Below, piece after piece: positions 1-8,152 of a DNA stretch of 64,000 nt; positions within the stretch are counted from its first letter, which is position 1; every line of letters starts with the position of its first letter. This stretch comes from Clostridium sp. (GTDB taxonomy: Bacteria > Bacillota > Clostridia > Clostridiales > Clostridiaceae). Location of the stretch: positions 1 to 64,000 of the forward strand of contig NZ_JARIDH010000026.1 of assembly GCF_029267215.1 (NCBI RefSeq), given 5' to 3'. The notes beneath the pieces are model-generated. The model ran no database searches. It was given only the letters and a program-made list of their open reading frames with translations, and was not told the origin of the DNA. The translations under genes and the position numbers were made by a program.

Positions 1-25
1 GCGAACCTTTTAAATTATTAGTATA

Positions 26-940
26 TTAATTTATTTTAACTTCTTCATTAGTATTTTTATTAACAAGATATATTTCCAGATTATCTTTATTCACTTCTTT
101 AGGATTATAAAGAAGTTTTGCCATATAAAATTGATCATATTTAGAATTTTTATTATAACTAGAATCTATTCTACTATATTGTTTTATAGCTTGCTCATAA
201 AATCCAGTCCATTTTTCTAAATTATAAATTTGATTTAAATTTTCACTTTTAATCCTAATAGCATATTTATTACTTATTTCTTCACTTTGTTCATGACTTA
301 TATTGCCTACAAAAATAGGTATAAATGATCCAAAATCAAAATTTCCTAAACTTAAAATATTAAAATCAATGTTATCTAATTTAATTGTTTTATTTATTTC
401 TTTATAGTTTTCTTTAGTTGGATAAATTATTCCTTTAGTTTCTATCCTTTTATCTATTCTTTTTTCTTTATAAGGCGATTTGCTACTACCTTTTTCTCTT
501 GCATTTACTAGAAAACTAGGATTTTTTACGTATAAATCATAATTTTCTCTAGCTACAATAATCCCGACATTAACAATATGCATTTTATTGTTATTAATTT
601 CATTTAATATGTTATCAGAAGATATAAAATATGCTTTATTAGGAAATTTAACACTACCGGTAATATTAAAATCTCCTTCTTCTATAGGTGAACCATCCTT
701 TGTCTCAACATTATAATCAAAAAGAACATAATGATTGAATAATTTAGGCTTGTTTATTTCTACTTTATAGTTATCTATTTCTATACTATATGGAAATTTA
801 GTTTCTAAATCCTTAGTATTTTCCATTTTAATTGGACTAAGTCTTTTTCCTGATATCTTAAAACATAGAAGTATGGCACTTAACAGTAACATTATACTTA
901 AAACTTTAATAATTGGCGATAATTTATTCTTTTTCTTCAT
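26..940 (-). CDS. membrane-anchored protein of unknown function
   Basis: A 304-residue protein that I do not recognise. Residues about 9-28 form one hydrophobic segment after a Lys-rich start (MKKKNK), so it is probably an N-terminally anchored protein with a large outside domain. The rest is Lys/Asn/Glu-rich with alternating short beta-like stretches and no catalytic motif that I can see. The ATG is preceded by AAGGAATAAC, an acceptable ribosome site. Only 25 bases of the window lie downstream, so its partner genes cannot be judged. No lipobox cysteine is present after the hydrophobic segment. Confidence 0.7.
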   Translation of the reverse strand: MKKKNKLSPIIKVLSIMLLLSAILLCFKISGKRLSPIKMENTKDLETKFPYSIEIDNYKVEINKPKLFNHYVLFDYNVETKDGSPIEEGDFNITGSVKFPNKAYFISSDNILNEINNNKMHIVNVGIIVARENYDLYVKNPSFLVNAREKGSSKSPYKEKRIDKRIETKGIIYPTKENYKEINKTIKLDNIDFNILSLGNFDFGSFIPIFVGNISHEQSEEISNKYAIRIKSENLNQIYNLEKWTGFYEQAIKQYSRIDSSYNKNSKYDQFYMAKLLYNPKEVNKDNLEIYLVNKNTNEEVKIN

Positions 941-1155
941 TAGTTATTCCTTTCAAACATATGTATTTTTAAAATTAAATTTTCTAATATTATGAACTAA
1001 TGATTTAATTCTTTTATGTTTTTCATTTTCTAAATCCCCTCATATAAAAACAATACTTTTATAAATAATTATTATACTTTTGAAATTCAAAAGTTTCTTG
1101 ACTCCCCTTAATATTAATACAAATCATACTCCTTTTATCCATTAAATTTTAAAAT

Positions 1156-1650
1156 CTATTTTAAGGCCTTAGATTTTTTAACATAAATAACCGTACTTAA
1201 AATTAAAATAAAAAGAATAAAAGGAATAAATATTAATGATATATGGCCATTTTTAGTAACTGTTGAATAAATTATATTAAACTGAACATAAGTAAATAAA
1301 ATTAACATCTCAAAACAAAATACTCTTAAAAATTTTGAAACCAAATTATATTGATTATCTCTATTTAATGGAGTTATTTTCACAGTATAATTACCAATAT
1401 AAGGTCTATTGGCTGCAAATCTAAATAATAAGTATAAACCTATCATAAAAGGAATTATTATAAATACAGTGTTTTTTGATCCATAAGCATCTACATTTCC
1501 ATTTAATCCATAATGAGATGGAATTTTCCCTGGTAATATACTCCAAAACTTAATTGTTACTAAAGTTACTATAATAATAGTAGCTAAGTTTAAAATATCA
1601 AAGAATTTATTAAATTTTTTATTCTCTTCACTGCATTTCCACTTACTCAT
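1156..1650 (-). CDS. DUF1648-family membrane protein
   Basis: A 164-residue membrane protein. The segment 'WSILPGKIPSHYGLNGNVDAYGSK' just after the first helix is the hallmark of the DUF1648 domain (LP..IP.H.......G). Hydrophobic stretches lie at about residues 18-38, 60-80, 108-128 and 136-158, giving four likely helices. Proteins with this domain often resemble the B. subtilis SdpI immunity protein, but here only the DUF1648 part is evident, so an immunity role is not shown. AGGAGGGG stands 7 nt before the ATG. It is transcribed away from alr; the shared upstream region holds an inverted repeat. Confidence 0.75.
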   Translation of the reverse strand: MSKWKCSEENKKFNKFFDILNLATIIIVTLVTIKFWSILPGKIPSHYGLNGNVDAYGSKNTVFIIIPFMIGLYLLFRFAANRPYIGNYTVKITPLNRDNQYNLVSKFLRVFCFEMLILFTYVQFNIIYSTVTKNGHISLIFIPFILFILILSTVIYVKKSKALK

Positions 1651-1778
1651 AGAAACCCCTCCTACAAATTGTATTTATCTAAATATTAACTTTTCATAAA
1701 AATACTTTCAACTATATTATAATAAAGGATTTTCCTAAATACCATTACAAGAAAAAAACTTATTTTTGTCTTAAATGT

Positions 1779-1813
1779 AACCACCACCTTTAAAAATTCA
1801 TATTAGGGTGGTT
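1779..1813. repeat. inverted repeat between divergent genes
   Basis: AACCACC (1779-1785) and GGTGGTT (1807-1813) form a 7-bp perfect inverted repeat with a 21-nt spacer. It lies between the start of the DUF1648 gene and alr, about 24 bp upstream of the likely alr -10 element TATAAT (1837-1842). Because both flanking genes point away, it is not placed as a terminator for either. It could be an operator or an attenuator-like structure. Confidence 0.4.
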
Positions 1814-1896
1814 CTTAATTTTATGTTAAAATATCTTATAATAGTATTATAGAAATTCAATATTAACGAAAAATTACTTGAGGTGTTTAAATAGAT

Positions 1897-3057
1897 ATGA
1901 ATATATGTGTTAGACCTGTATGGGCTGAAATAAACTTAGATGCAATAAAAAATAACATGAAAGAAATTAAAAACTTAGTTGGAGATAAAGAAATAATAGC
2001 AGTTGTTAAGGCTAATGCTTATGGTCATGGTGCCTTAGATGTTGCCCCTGTTTTATTAGAAAATGGAGCTTCAAAACTTGCAGTTGCCATAATAACTGAG
2101 GCTGATGAACTTAGAAATTCTGGAATAAAAGCTCCAATCATGATTTTAGGATACACCCCTCTTAGCTTTGGAGAGGATTTAATAGATAATCAAATAGAAC
2201 AAACCGTATATGATTTAGAATATGCAAAAGAATTATCTCATCTTGCTGAAAGCTTAGGAAAAAAAGCTAAAATTCACATTGCTTTAGATACTGGTATGGG
2301 AAGAATAGGATTCCTTCCAAATGATGATAGCCTAGAAAAAGTCTTAGAAATATGCAAATTACCTGGAATAGAAGTTGTTGGATTATTTACTCACTTCTCA
2401 ACTTCAGATGAAGAAGATAAAACTTACACTTTTGAACAATTTTCAAAATTAAAAGCATTCAATGAAAAACTAGAAAAAAATGGAGTAAATATTCCTCTAA
2501 AACACGCTTCAAATAGTGGTGCCATTTTAGACCTTCCTGAAACATACTTAGACGGGGTTAGATGCGGAATAATTTCTTATGGATATTACCCATCAGAAGA
2601 AGTAAAAAAAGAAAACTTAAAACTTACTCCAGCTTTAACATTAAAAACAACCGTTGCCTATGTTAAAGAATTAGACAAGGATATGTATGTAAGTTATGGA
2701 AGAACCCACAAAACTGAGAAAAAAAGCAAAATAGCTACACTTCCAATTGGATATGCTGATGGATATTCAAGACTTCTTAGTGGAAAAGCTAAGGTTATAA
2801 TAAATGGTCAATTTGCAAATGTTATAGGAAGAATTTGTATGGATCAATGCATGGTTGATGTAACTCATATAGATAATATAAAAACAGGTGATGAAGTAAT
2901 TCTTCTTGGAGAAGAAGATGGAGTAAAATTTGATGCAAATGACATGGCAGAAATAATGGGAACAATAAACTATGAAATACTATGCATGATAAGTCATAGA
3001 GTTCCTAGAATATACAAAAAAAATAATGAAATAATTAAGGTTAGAAACTACATTTAA
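1897..3057 (+). CDS. alr: alanine racemase
   Basis: Interconverts L- and D-alanine, supplying D-Ala for peptidoglycan and acting in spore germination control in some Firmicutes. The protein is 386 residues, normal for the family. The PLP-lysine motif [10 protein letters not shown] is near residue 38, and the catalytic tyrosine region is visible as 'YVSYGRTH' followed by '[11 protein letters not shown]'. '[13 protein letters not shown]' is the usual C-terminal domain signature. GAGGTG precedes the ATG by about 13 nt. It appears to be monocistronic: a TATAAT at 1837-1842 precedes it and a strong hairpin follows it. Confidence 0.95.
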   Translation: MNICVRPVWAEINLDAIKNNMKEIKNLVGDKEIIAVVKANAYGHGALDVAPVLLENGASKLAVAIITEADELRNSGIKAPIMILGYTPLSFGEDLIDNQIEQTVYDLEYAKELSHLAESLGKKAKIHIALDTGMGRIGFLPNDDSLEKVLEICKLPGIEVVGLFTHFSTSDEEDKTYTFEQFSKLKAFNEKLEKNGVNIPLKHASNSGAILDLPETYLDGVRCGIISYGYYPSEEVKKENLKLTPALTLKTTVAYVKELDKDMYVSYGRTHKTEKKSKIATLPIGYADGYSRLLSGKAKVIINGQFANVIGRICMDQCMVDVTHIDNIKTGDEVILLGEEDGVKFDANDMAEIMGTINYEILCMISHRVPRIYKKNNEIIKVRNYI

Positions 3058-3067
3058 TAAGATAAAT

Positions 3068-3107
3068 AAAGACTTAAAATTCTTTTAGTTAAGAATTTTA
3101 AGTCTTT
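3068..3107 (+). terminator. intrinsic terminator of alr
   Basis: Perfect 17-bp stem (3068-3084 with 3091-3107) around a 6-nt loop, starting 11 nt after the alr stop codon and followed by ACTGTTTTTTT. The stem begins AAAGACTTAAAATTCTT. Confidence 0.9.
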
Positions 3108-3154
3108 ACTGTTTTTTTATCAATTATATATAATAATTTTGATGCTTAAAATTA

Positions 3155-3328
3155 TTATTGTGGTCCCATATATGGATTTTCTCTAGTCTTATTCTTTCCA
3201 AGCTTTCTAGATTCTTTAGAATATCCAATCTCATTGGCTGTTTCATTCTTCATTTTTTCTAACTCTTTTTTAGTTTTTTGACCAGCTTTTTTATTTTCTT
3301 TGCTGTTTTTATTATTTTTGTGAGCCAA
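3155..3328 (-). CDS. small basic protein, possibly spore-associated
   Basis: A 57-residue Lys/Asn/Glu-rich protein. I choose a TTG start at 3328 because AAAGGTG stands 8 nt in front of it; the longer reading from 3379 has no ribosome site. The middle segment 'LEKMKNETANEIGY' resembles the 'K.E.A.E.G' core of small acid-soluble spore proteins, and the C-terminus ends NPYMGPQ. I cannot assign it firmly: it is shorter than alpha/beta-type SASPs and lacks their second conserved block. It stands alone downstream of, and convergent with, alr. Confidence 0.5.
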   Translation of the reverse strand: MAHKNNKNSKENKKAGQKTKKELEKMKNETANEIGYSKESRKLGKNKTRENPYMGPQ

Positions 3329-3646
3329 GCTAAACACACCTTTCAAAATTTCTAAACAGATTTGTGAACTACTCACCACTTATAGAATATGGGGTAATTT
3401 CTTACTATTAGTAAAATCCCATATGTCTTTTAAGATCATTCTGTCCTAAGTAGTATTTAACAAAACTCACTTATATATACTAAAATAACTTTCCACTCTT
3501 TCCAATTTAATTTTAAATAAGTTCTTTATAAAAAGATTTTAAAATATATCCTATAAACTTCATAGTATCTAACTTTTATTAAAATCTTAATAAAAGTAAA
3601 AAAGGCTAACCATCTTTAGTTCAAAAGCATAGTAACTAAATTGTAT
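3329..3646. other. intergenic region with an AT-rich hairpin
   Basis: No gene is supported here. A perfect 11-bp inverted repeat (3572-3582 with 3587-3597, arm ACTTTTATTAA) lies about 50 bp past the end of the MATE gene and could weakly terminate it. The rest is AT-rich and contains no convincing promoter for a plus-strand gene. Confidence 0.4.
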
Positions 3647-5023
3647 TTAAATCTTAACTTCTTCAAGTTCATAATCCTTTGTTATATCATTAACCCATTT
3701 TCCACTAACTACTCTCACTATGCTTACTAAAGATTTTAATATTTCATCACATTTTATAACTAAGAAAACTATGGCTACTGGAAGCTTTAATAAAAAGGCT
3801 GCAAAAAATCCACCTGGAATTGCCACAAGCCACATAAATATAATGTCATTTATTAATACAAACTTAGCATCACCGCCACCTCTTAACACTCCCATCATAA
3901 AATTTGAACCAAGTGATTGAAATATTATTATTATTGAAGTCACAGTCATTATTTGTAATGCAATCACCTTAGTTCCTTCTGAAACATTATAAAAGTTAAC
4001 AATGCTACCTTTTATTAAATTTATTAAAAGGCTTGCAACAATCCCCATGATAAAGGCAAATACACCTATACTCTTTGCATACTCCTTGGCTTTTTCTTTT
4101 TTCCCTTGTCCTATGGTATTTCCTATAATAACAGCAGTTGCATTAGACATACCAAATATAAATACTGTTACAAATTGATGTGCTACTGTATTTATACTAT
4201 TGGCAGCAACAACATCTGTCCCCATTCTTCCAACTACTACAGAAATCATTGATGCCCCAGTTGACCAAAGCAACTCATTAAATAAAACTGGAGAAACCAC
4301 TCTTACATAATCATTTAAAATTAATTTATCAAATTTTAATAAATGCGTAAATTTCAAACAAATCTTTCTTTCATATAAAAGCATAAATATTAAAATTATT
4401 AAAAACTCTATTATTCTAGCACAAACAGTTGCAATTGCTGCCCCTTTTATACCAAGCACTGGCACTCCAAACTTTCCAAATATTAAGATCCAGTTTAATA
4501 CTGCATTAACCAATAAAGATGCAGTATAAATTACCATGGATATTCTAACAGTCTTAACTGAACGAAGCATCATTATTGTACAATTTGTTATTGAGTAAAA
4601 TAAATAACCAATGCTAACTATTCTTAAATAACTAACTCCTAATTCTATTACCTCTAAATCCGTTGTAAAAATCCCTATAAAATACTTAGGTAATATTAAA
4701 GCTATAAAAATAAATACCCCTGTTATGACTAAGCAAAACCTATACATTATGGCTAAAATTTTATGAATAGTTTTAACATTCCCCTTTCCCCAATACTGAG
4801 AAATCATAATATTAGATCCGCCTGCCAATCCAAATATTAAAATAGTAAGTATAAAAAATAAATTGTTAGCTATGGCTACTGCAGAAAGTTGAGTTTCCCC
4901 TAAAGCTCCAACCATCATTGTATCTACCATACTTACCATAAATGTTATTAAGTTTTGAACAGCAATAGGAAGCGCTATCCCAATTAATAACCTATAAAAT
5001 TTCTTATCCCTTGTTACAAGCAT
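3647..5023 (-). CDS. MATE-family multidrug efflux transporter
   Basis: A 458-residue integral membrane protein with about 12 hydrophobic segments arranged as two halves. The N-terminal 'PIAVQNLITFMVSMVDTMMVGALGETQLSAVAIANN' block is the typical start of MatE repeat 1, and the second repeat starts around 'VSPVLFNELLWSTGASMISVVVGRMG'. The family exports cationic drugs or metabolites in exchange for Na+ or H+. A run of Gs (AAAGGGGGAAAAG) is the ribosome site. Its leader carries a 27-nt sequence shared exactly with the leader of the sugar-phosphate transporter at 27379. Substrate cannot be told from sequence. Confidence 0.9.
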   Translation of the reverse strand: MLVTRDKKFYRLLIGIALPIAVQNLITFMVSMVDTMMVGALGETQLSAVAIANNLFFILTILIFGLAGGSNIMISQYWGKGNVKTIHKILAIMYRFCLVITGVFIFIALILPKYFIGIFTTDLEVIELGVSYLRIVSIGYLFYSITNCTIMMLRSVKTVRISMVIYTASLLVNAVLNWILIFGKFGVPVLGIKGAAIATVCARIIEFLIILIFMLLYERKICLKFTHLLKFDKLILNDYVRVVSPVLFNELLWSTGASMISVVVGRMGTDVVAANSINTVAHQFVTVFIFGMSNATAVIIGNTIGQGKKEKAKEYAKSIGVFAFIMGIVASLLINLIKGSIVNFYNVSEGTKVIALQIMTVTSIIIIFQSLGSNFMMGVLRGGGDAKFVLINDIIFMWLVAIPGGFFAAFLLKLPVAIVFLVIKCDEILKSLVSIVRVVSGKWVNDITKDYELEEVKI

Positions 5024-5045
5024 AAACTTTTCCCCCTTTTAATAA

Positions 5046-5072
5046 TTTCGATCTGTTAAGTTAAATAAACAT
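5046..5072. promoter_or_regulatory. 27-nt leader element, copy 1 (operator-like)
   Basis: These 27 bases are identical to 27402-27428. Both copies sit 22-23 bp upstream of the start codon of a minus-strand transporter gene. Inside is the imperfect 18-bp palindrome TGTTAAGTTAAATAAACA (5054-5071), in which 7 of 9 base pairs are symmetrical. Sequence outside the 27 bases is not conserved, which points to a protein- or RNA-level function rather than a recent duplication. Confidence 0.55.
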
Positions 5073-5408
5073 TGCTCTTTTCAACACTTGAGAATACAAT
5101 GAATTTGCTAAAAATCTACCTGTCCCTCTTAAAAATTCACTGTACATTATAGCACCCGCCCTCATGTTAAAATACATACTTTAATTTAACAATGTATTAA
5201 AAATTCCCTCCTATTGTTCACAATAAGAACAACCTATTTTAAATCTTAAGCTATTTTTCAAATTAGTGTTTATCTTACATATTAATAATCTAAAGAGCTA
5301 GCTAAAATAAATACGTACTTAAAACAGAGTCCAATCTTAAAAAGTTGTTTCTAAAAATAGAAAAAAGCCTAAAGCTTATTACTAAGCTTTAGGCCAATAT
5401 TATTTAAA
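5073..5408. other. intergenic region with terminator and a small palindrome
   Basis: No gene seen. Contents: a palindrome TTGTTC-N7-GAACAA (5214-5232) upstream of the MATE promoter region, and the terminator at 5367-5394. The remainder is AT-rich sequence without open frames of note. Confidence 0.4.
5367..5394 (-). terminator. intrinsic terminator after dbpA and the 88-residue gene
   Basis: Perfect 12-bp stem GCCTAAAGCTTA / TAAGCTTTAGGC with a 4-nt loop, followed on the minus strand by TTTTTTC. It begins 14 nt after the stop codon of the 88-residue gene. Confidence 0.9.
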
Positions 5409-5675
5409 TCAAACTAAATTTCCATTCTTAAATTTATAAATTCCCTCTTTAGTTTCTAAGAATTTTAAGGTTTCAAAATCAATAAAATCTGATGGAAGAT
5501 AAGTGTATTCTATAAGCTTATTCTTTTTAAGCTTATCTGAATACTTAACAAAAGCTAATATATACACATCATTTGTTTCTGAGTTATATGTTTTATGAGG
5601 TGCATATGTATTCATATATTCAAAAGTGTCAATTACATCCATATATGCAGGTATTAATTGAACTACCTTTGGCAT
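5409..5675 (-). CDS. hypothetical protein, 88 residues
   Basis: A small soluble protein that I do not recognise. It has no signal peptide, membrane helix or metal-binding motif; aromatic residues are frequent (about 10 Tyr and 7 Phe). It starts 70 bp downstream of dbpA on the same strand and shares its terminator, so it is probably co-transcribed with the helicase. The ribosome site is weak (GTGGATTT before ATG), which suggests low translation or coupling. The intact frame and its tight position against the terminator support it as a real gene. Confidence 0.6.
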   Translation of the reverse strand: MPKVVQLIPAYMDVIDTFEYMNTYAPHKTYNSETNDVYILAFVKYSDKLKKNKLIEYTYLPSDFIDFETLKFLETKEGIYKFKNGNLV

Positions 5676-5745
5676 AAATCCACAAGAATTCTTTTAGCAA
5701 CCTACTTCTTTCTAAAGCTAGTTTTGCAAAACTTAAATTTTAATC

Positions 5746-7182
5746 TTACTTTTTGGCTCTTTGAATTTTAACCACTTTTCCTTTTATCTTAACTTCCTTA
5801 AACTTTCTAAGAATTGAGTTTCCTTTTCCATTTAATATATCAACATATGAGAAACCATCTTGAACATCTATTATTCCAATATCATCCCCTGTTAATCCTT
5901 CTAAATGACTGAAACATCCAACAATATCAAAGGCTCTTATTTTCTTTTTCTTTCCACCATTAATATGTATTTTTACTATATCACTATGTACTTCTTTTTT
6001 AGGTTTTCTACTTTCTTTCTGCTTAAGTCTTTGATCATCTTTAAATATTTTTCTTCCACTCTTAACTTCTTCCTCACTAGGTAATGAAGCCTTTTTTATT
6101 TCATATCCAATATACTCTTCCACAGCCTCTAAGAATTTTTTCTCATAATGATTTGAAAAGGTAATAGCCTTTCCATCTTTTCCTGCTCTTCCTGTTCTTC
6201 CTATTCTATGGACATAGCTTTCCATTTCCATTGGAACTTCATAATTTATAACAAGCTCTATACTATCCACATGAATTCCTCTAGCTGCAATATCTGTACA
6301 AACTAATACCTTAAAATGCTTATCTCTAAAATTCTCCATAACTTCAATACGTTTCTTTTGATCCATATCTCCATGAAGCTCATTACAAGTTATTCCCTCT
6401 TCCTTAAGCATTTTATAAACAGATTTAACCTTATTTCTTGTGTTACAGAAAACTATGGCACTTTCTGGATGATATGCATATAAACACTTCCATAAAGCTT
6501 TAGACTTATTCTTTTCCTCTATCTCTATTACACTTTCAGAAATTCTATCCCTATTAAAGACCTTTGATTTAATCTCTAAAGAAACTGGATTTCTCATATA
6601 CTCTTCACAAACTTCCTCAATCTCCTTAGGGAAAGTAGCTGAAAATAAGGCAGTTGTCTTATTTAATCTTAATTCTCCTAAAATATCTTTAATCTGGTCA
6701 ATAAATCCCATAGAAAGCATTTTATCAGCTTCATCTATAACCACATAGTTTACTCCACTTAAATCTAAAGTTCCTCTTTCCATATGGTCAAATACTCTTC
6801 CTGGAGTACCAACTACCACATGAACTCTTTGCTTAAGTTCTCTAACCTGTTCATTAAAAGGTTGCTTTCCAAATATAGCCGTACATCTAACCTTTTTTAA
6901 TCTACCTATATTTGATAATTCATCCTTAACCTGAATTGCCAGCTCTCTAGTTGGTGTTAAAACTAAGCATTGTACCTTTTTTTCTTCTATATCTATTTTC
7001 TCACATACAGGGATACCAAAACTTGCTGTTTTCCCACTTCCAGTCTGTGATTTAATAACTACATCCTCTCCATTTAATAATCTTGGAATTGAGGCTTCTT
7101 GTACCTCTGATGGTTTTTTATATCCTAGATTATTAAGTGCTTTTAAAATATCTTCACTTAAATTCAATTCATTAAAATTCAT
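5746..7182 (-). CDS. dbpA: DEAD-box ATP-dependent RNA helicase, DbpA/YxiN type
   Basis: An RNA helicase that in the DbpA/YxiN subfamily acts on 23S rRNA during 50S assembly. It is 478 residues, matching B. subtilis YxiN. Motifs in order: Q motif region 'GYKKPSEVQEASIP', motif I SQTGSGKT, Ia PTREL, Ib TPGR, II DEAD, III SAT, IV 'IVFCNTRNK', V 'CTDIAARGIHV', VI HRIGRTGRAG. The last ~75 residues ('VKIHINGGKKKKIRAFDIVGCFSHLEGL...') are the DbpA RNA-binding domain that recognises 23S hairpin 92. A strong AAGGAGGA lies about 35 nt before the ATG and is followed at once by ATG TTA CTT TAA. The true ribosome site directly before the start is poor, so either the start or the leader is unusual. Confidence 0.93.
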   Translation of the reverse strand: MNFNELNLSEDILKALNNLGYKKPSEVQEASIPRLLNGEDVVIKSQTGSGKTASFGIPVCEKIDIEEKKVQCLVLTPTRELAIQVKDELSNIGRLKKVRCTAIFGKQPFNEQVRELKQRVHVVVGTPGRVFDHMERGTLDLSGVNYVVIDEADKMLSMGFIDQIKDILGELRLNKTTALFSATFPKEIEEVCEEYMRNPVSLEIKSKVFNRDRISESVIEIEEKNKSKALWKCLYAYHPESAIVFCNTRNKVKSVYKMLKEEGITCNELHGDMDQKKRIEVMENFRDKHFKVLVCTDIAARGIHVDSIELVINYEVPMEMESYVHRIGRTGRAGKDGKAITFSNHYEKKFLEAVEEYIGYEIKKASLPSEEEVKSGRKIFKDDQRLKQKESRKPKKEVHSDIVKIHINGGKKKKIRAFDIVGCFSHLEGLTGDDIGIIDVQDGFSYVDILNGKGNSILRKFKEVKIKGKVVKIQRAKK

Positions 7183-7302
7183 ATATTAACTGCTACTCAA
7201 AATTAAATATTTTAAAGTAACATTCCTCCTTTTTTTATATAATAAAAACTATTTATAGTTTTCATCCCATTATACCATCAATCATAAAAAATATATAATA
7301 AT

Positions 7303-7366
7303 AGACCATACTTTAAGAATTTAAAAATAAATCTCCCATTTAAATCAAATTCTTAAAACACAGTCT
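7303..7366 (-). terminator. probable terminator of the 7375-8106 gene
   Basis: AT-rich hairpin with outer arms AGAC/GTCT and inner arms TTTAAGAATTT / AAATTCTTAAA, just after the stop codon and followed on the minus strand by an AT-rich tract. The loop is long, so efficiency is uncertain. Confidence 0.45.
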
Positions 7367-7374
7367 ATTTTAAT

Positions 7375-8106
7375 TTATTCCTCTATTAAACTAAAAAAAT
7401 CACCTACATCCAAATAACTAGTCACACCTATTTTAGTTATATTAAACCTATTATTTATAAGGTTAAAAATAATTTGAACCATCCCTAAATTATCAACATC
7501 AGAAACCCCATTTATGGATTGTAGAATTATAAGTTCATATTTATCAAAATACATAGGTTTAACAGGATATATACTTTTCATATGAGATACTGTAATAGAT
7601 TTTTCTTCCTTAAGTTTCCCATTACTATGATACAAAAGGTTTAAATAAGGTCTAGCCTTCAAAGATATATCAATTATAAACTTTTTATCTAAGTTTTCAG
7701 ATTTAATAAATACTTTATAATCTTCTAAGTATTTACCTGAATACTCATATTTTGTATTAAACTCCTCTTGATTAAATATGCTTTTTAACCTTCCATCAAT
7801 AAAAGCATAAACAAGCCCTATAGCTCCTCCCCCACTTCTTATCTTACTCCCTCTAATAAGTATTTCATCTAATCCATCATTATTAAAATCACCTAGAAAA
7901 AGTTGAAAATAATATCCACTATAAGGAACAGAAACCTCTAAATTCTCATTTTTATTTACTCCATAAATCTCTAATTTCACTTTATCAATAAATAAACTGT
8001 TTTGAAAAGGCTTCCTCCCAGTCAATAAAACCTTATTCTTATTAACTTTATTTTCTACATACCCTTCTTTTTCACCTAAAACCTCTCTATAAATAGAATC
8101 ACTCAA
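7375..8106 (-). CDS. VCBS/FG-GAP-like protein of unknown function
   Basis: About 243 residues. The segment 'FQLFLGDFNNDGLDEILIRG' (GDFNNDGxDEI) is an FG-GAP/VCBS-type calcium-binding loop, usually found as a beta-propeller blade, and it is the only clear motif. No signal peptide is present, so it looks cytoplasmic, which is unusual for this fold. I prefer a TTG start at 8106 with GAGAG 8 nt upstream; a GTG at 8115 overlaps that site. It lies 46 bp downstream of glycerate kinase on the same strand and may be in its operon, but no functional link is evident. Confidence 0.55.
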   Translation of the reverse strand: MSDSIYREVLGEKEGYVENKVNKNKVLLTGRKPFQNSLFIDKVKLEIYGVNKNENLEVSVPYSGYYFQLFLGDFNNDGLDEILIRGSKIRSGGGAIGLVYAFIDGRLKSIFNQEEFNTKYEYSGKYLEDYKVFIKSENLDKKFIIDISLKARPYLNLLYHSNGKLKEEKSITVSHMKSIYPVKPMYFDKYELIILQSINGVSDVDNLGMVQIIFNLINNRFNITKIGVTSYLDVGDFFSLIEE

Positions 8107-8152
8107 AAAAATCACTCTCTATTAAATTACTACTCCCTATAGTCTATGTAAA

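Noticed and set aside
1779-1813. Riboswitch or terminator before alr
   Set aside because: Only a 7-bp repeat with a long spacer, upstream of the likely -10 for alr, so it is not in the transcript of that gene; kept only as an inverted repeat.
3720-3920. Plus-strand open frame of 66 residues
   Set aside because: Antisense to the MATE gene without a ribosome site.
5054-5071. Possible Rex operator in the shared 27-nt leader
   Set aside because: Rex sites are TTGTTAA-N4-TTAACAA; here the arms are six bases apart and the second arm is TAAACA, so the fit is poor.
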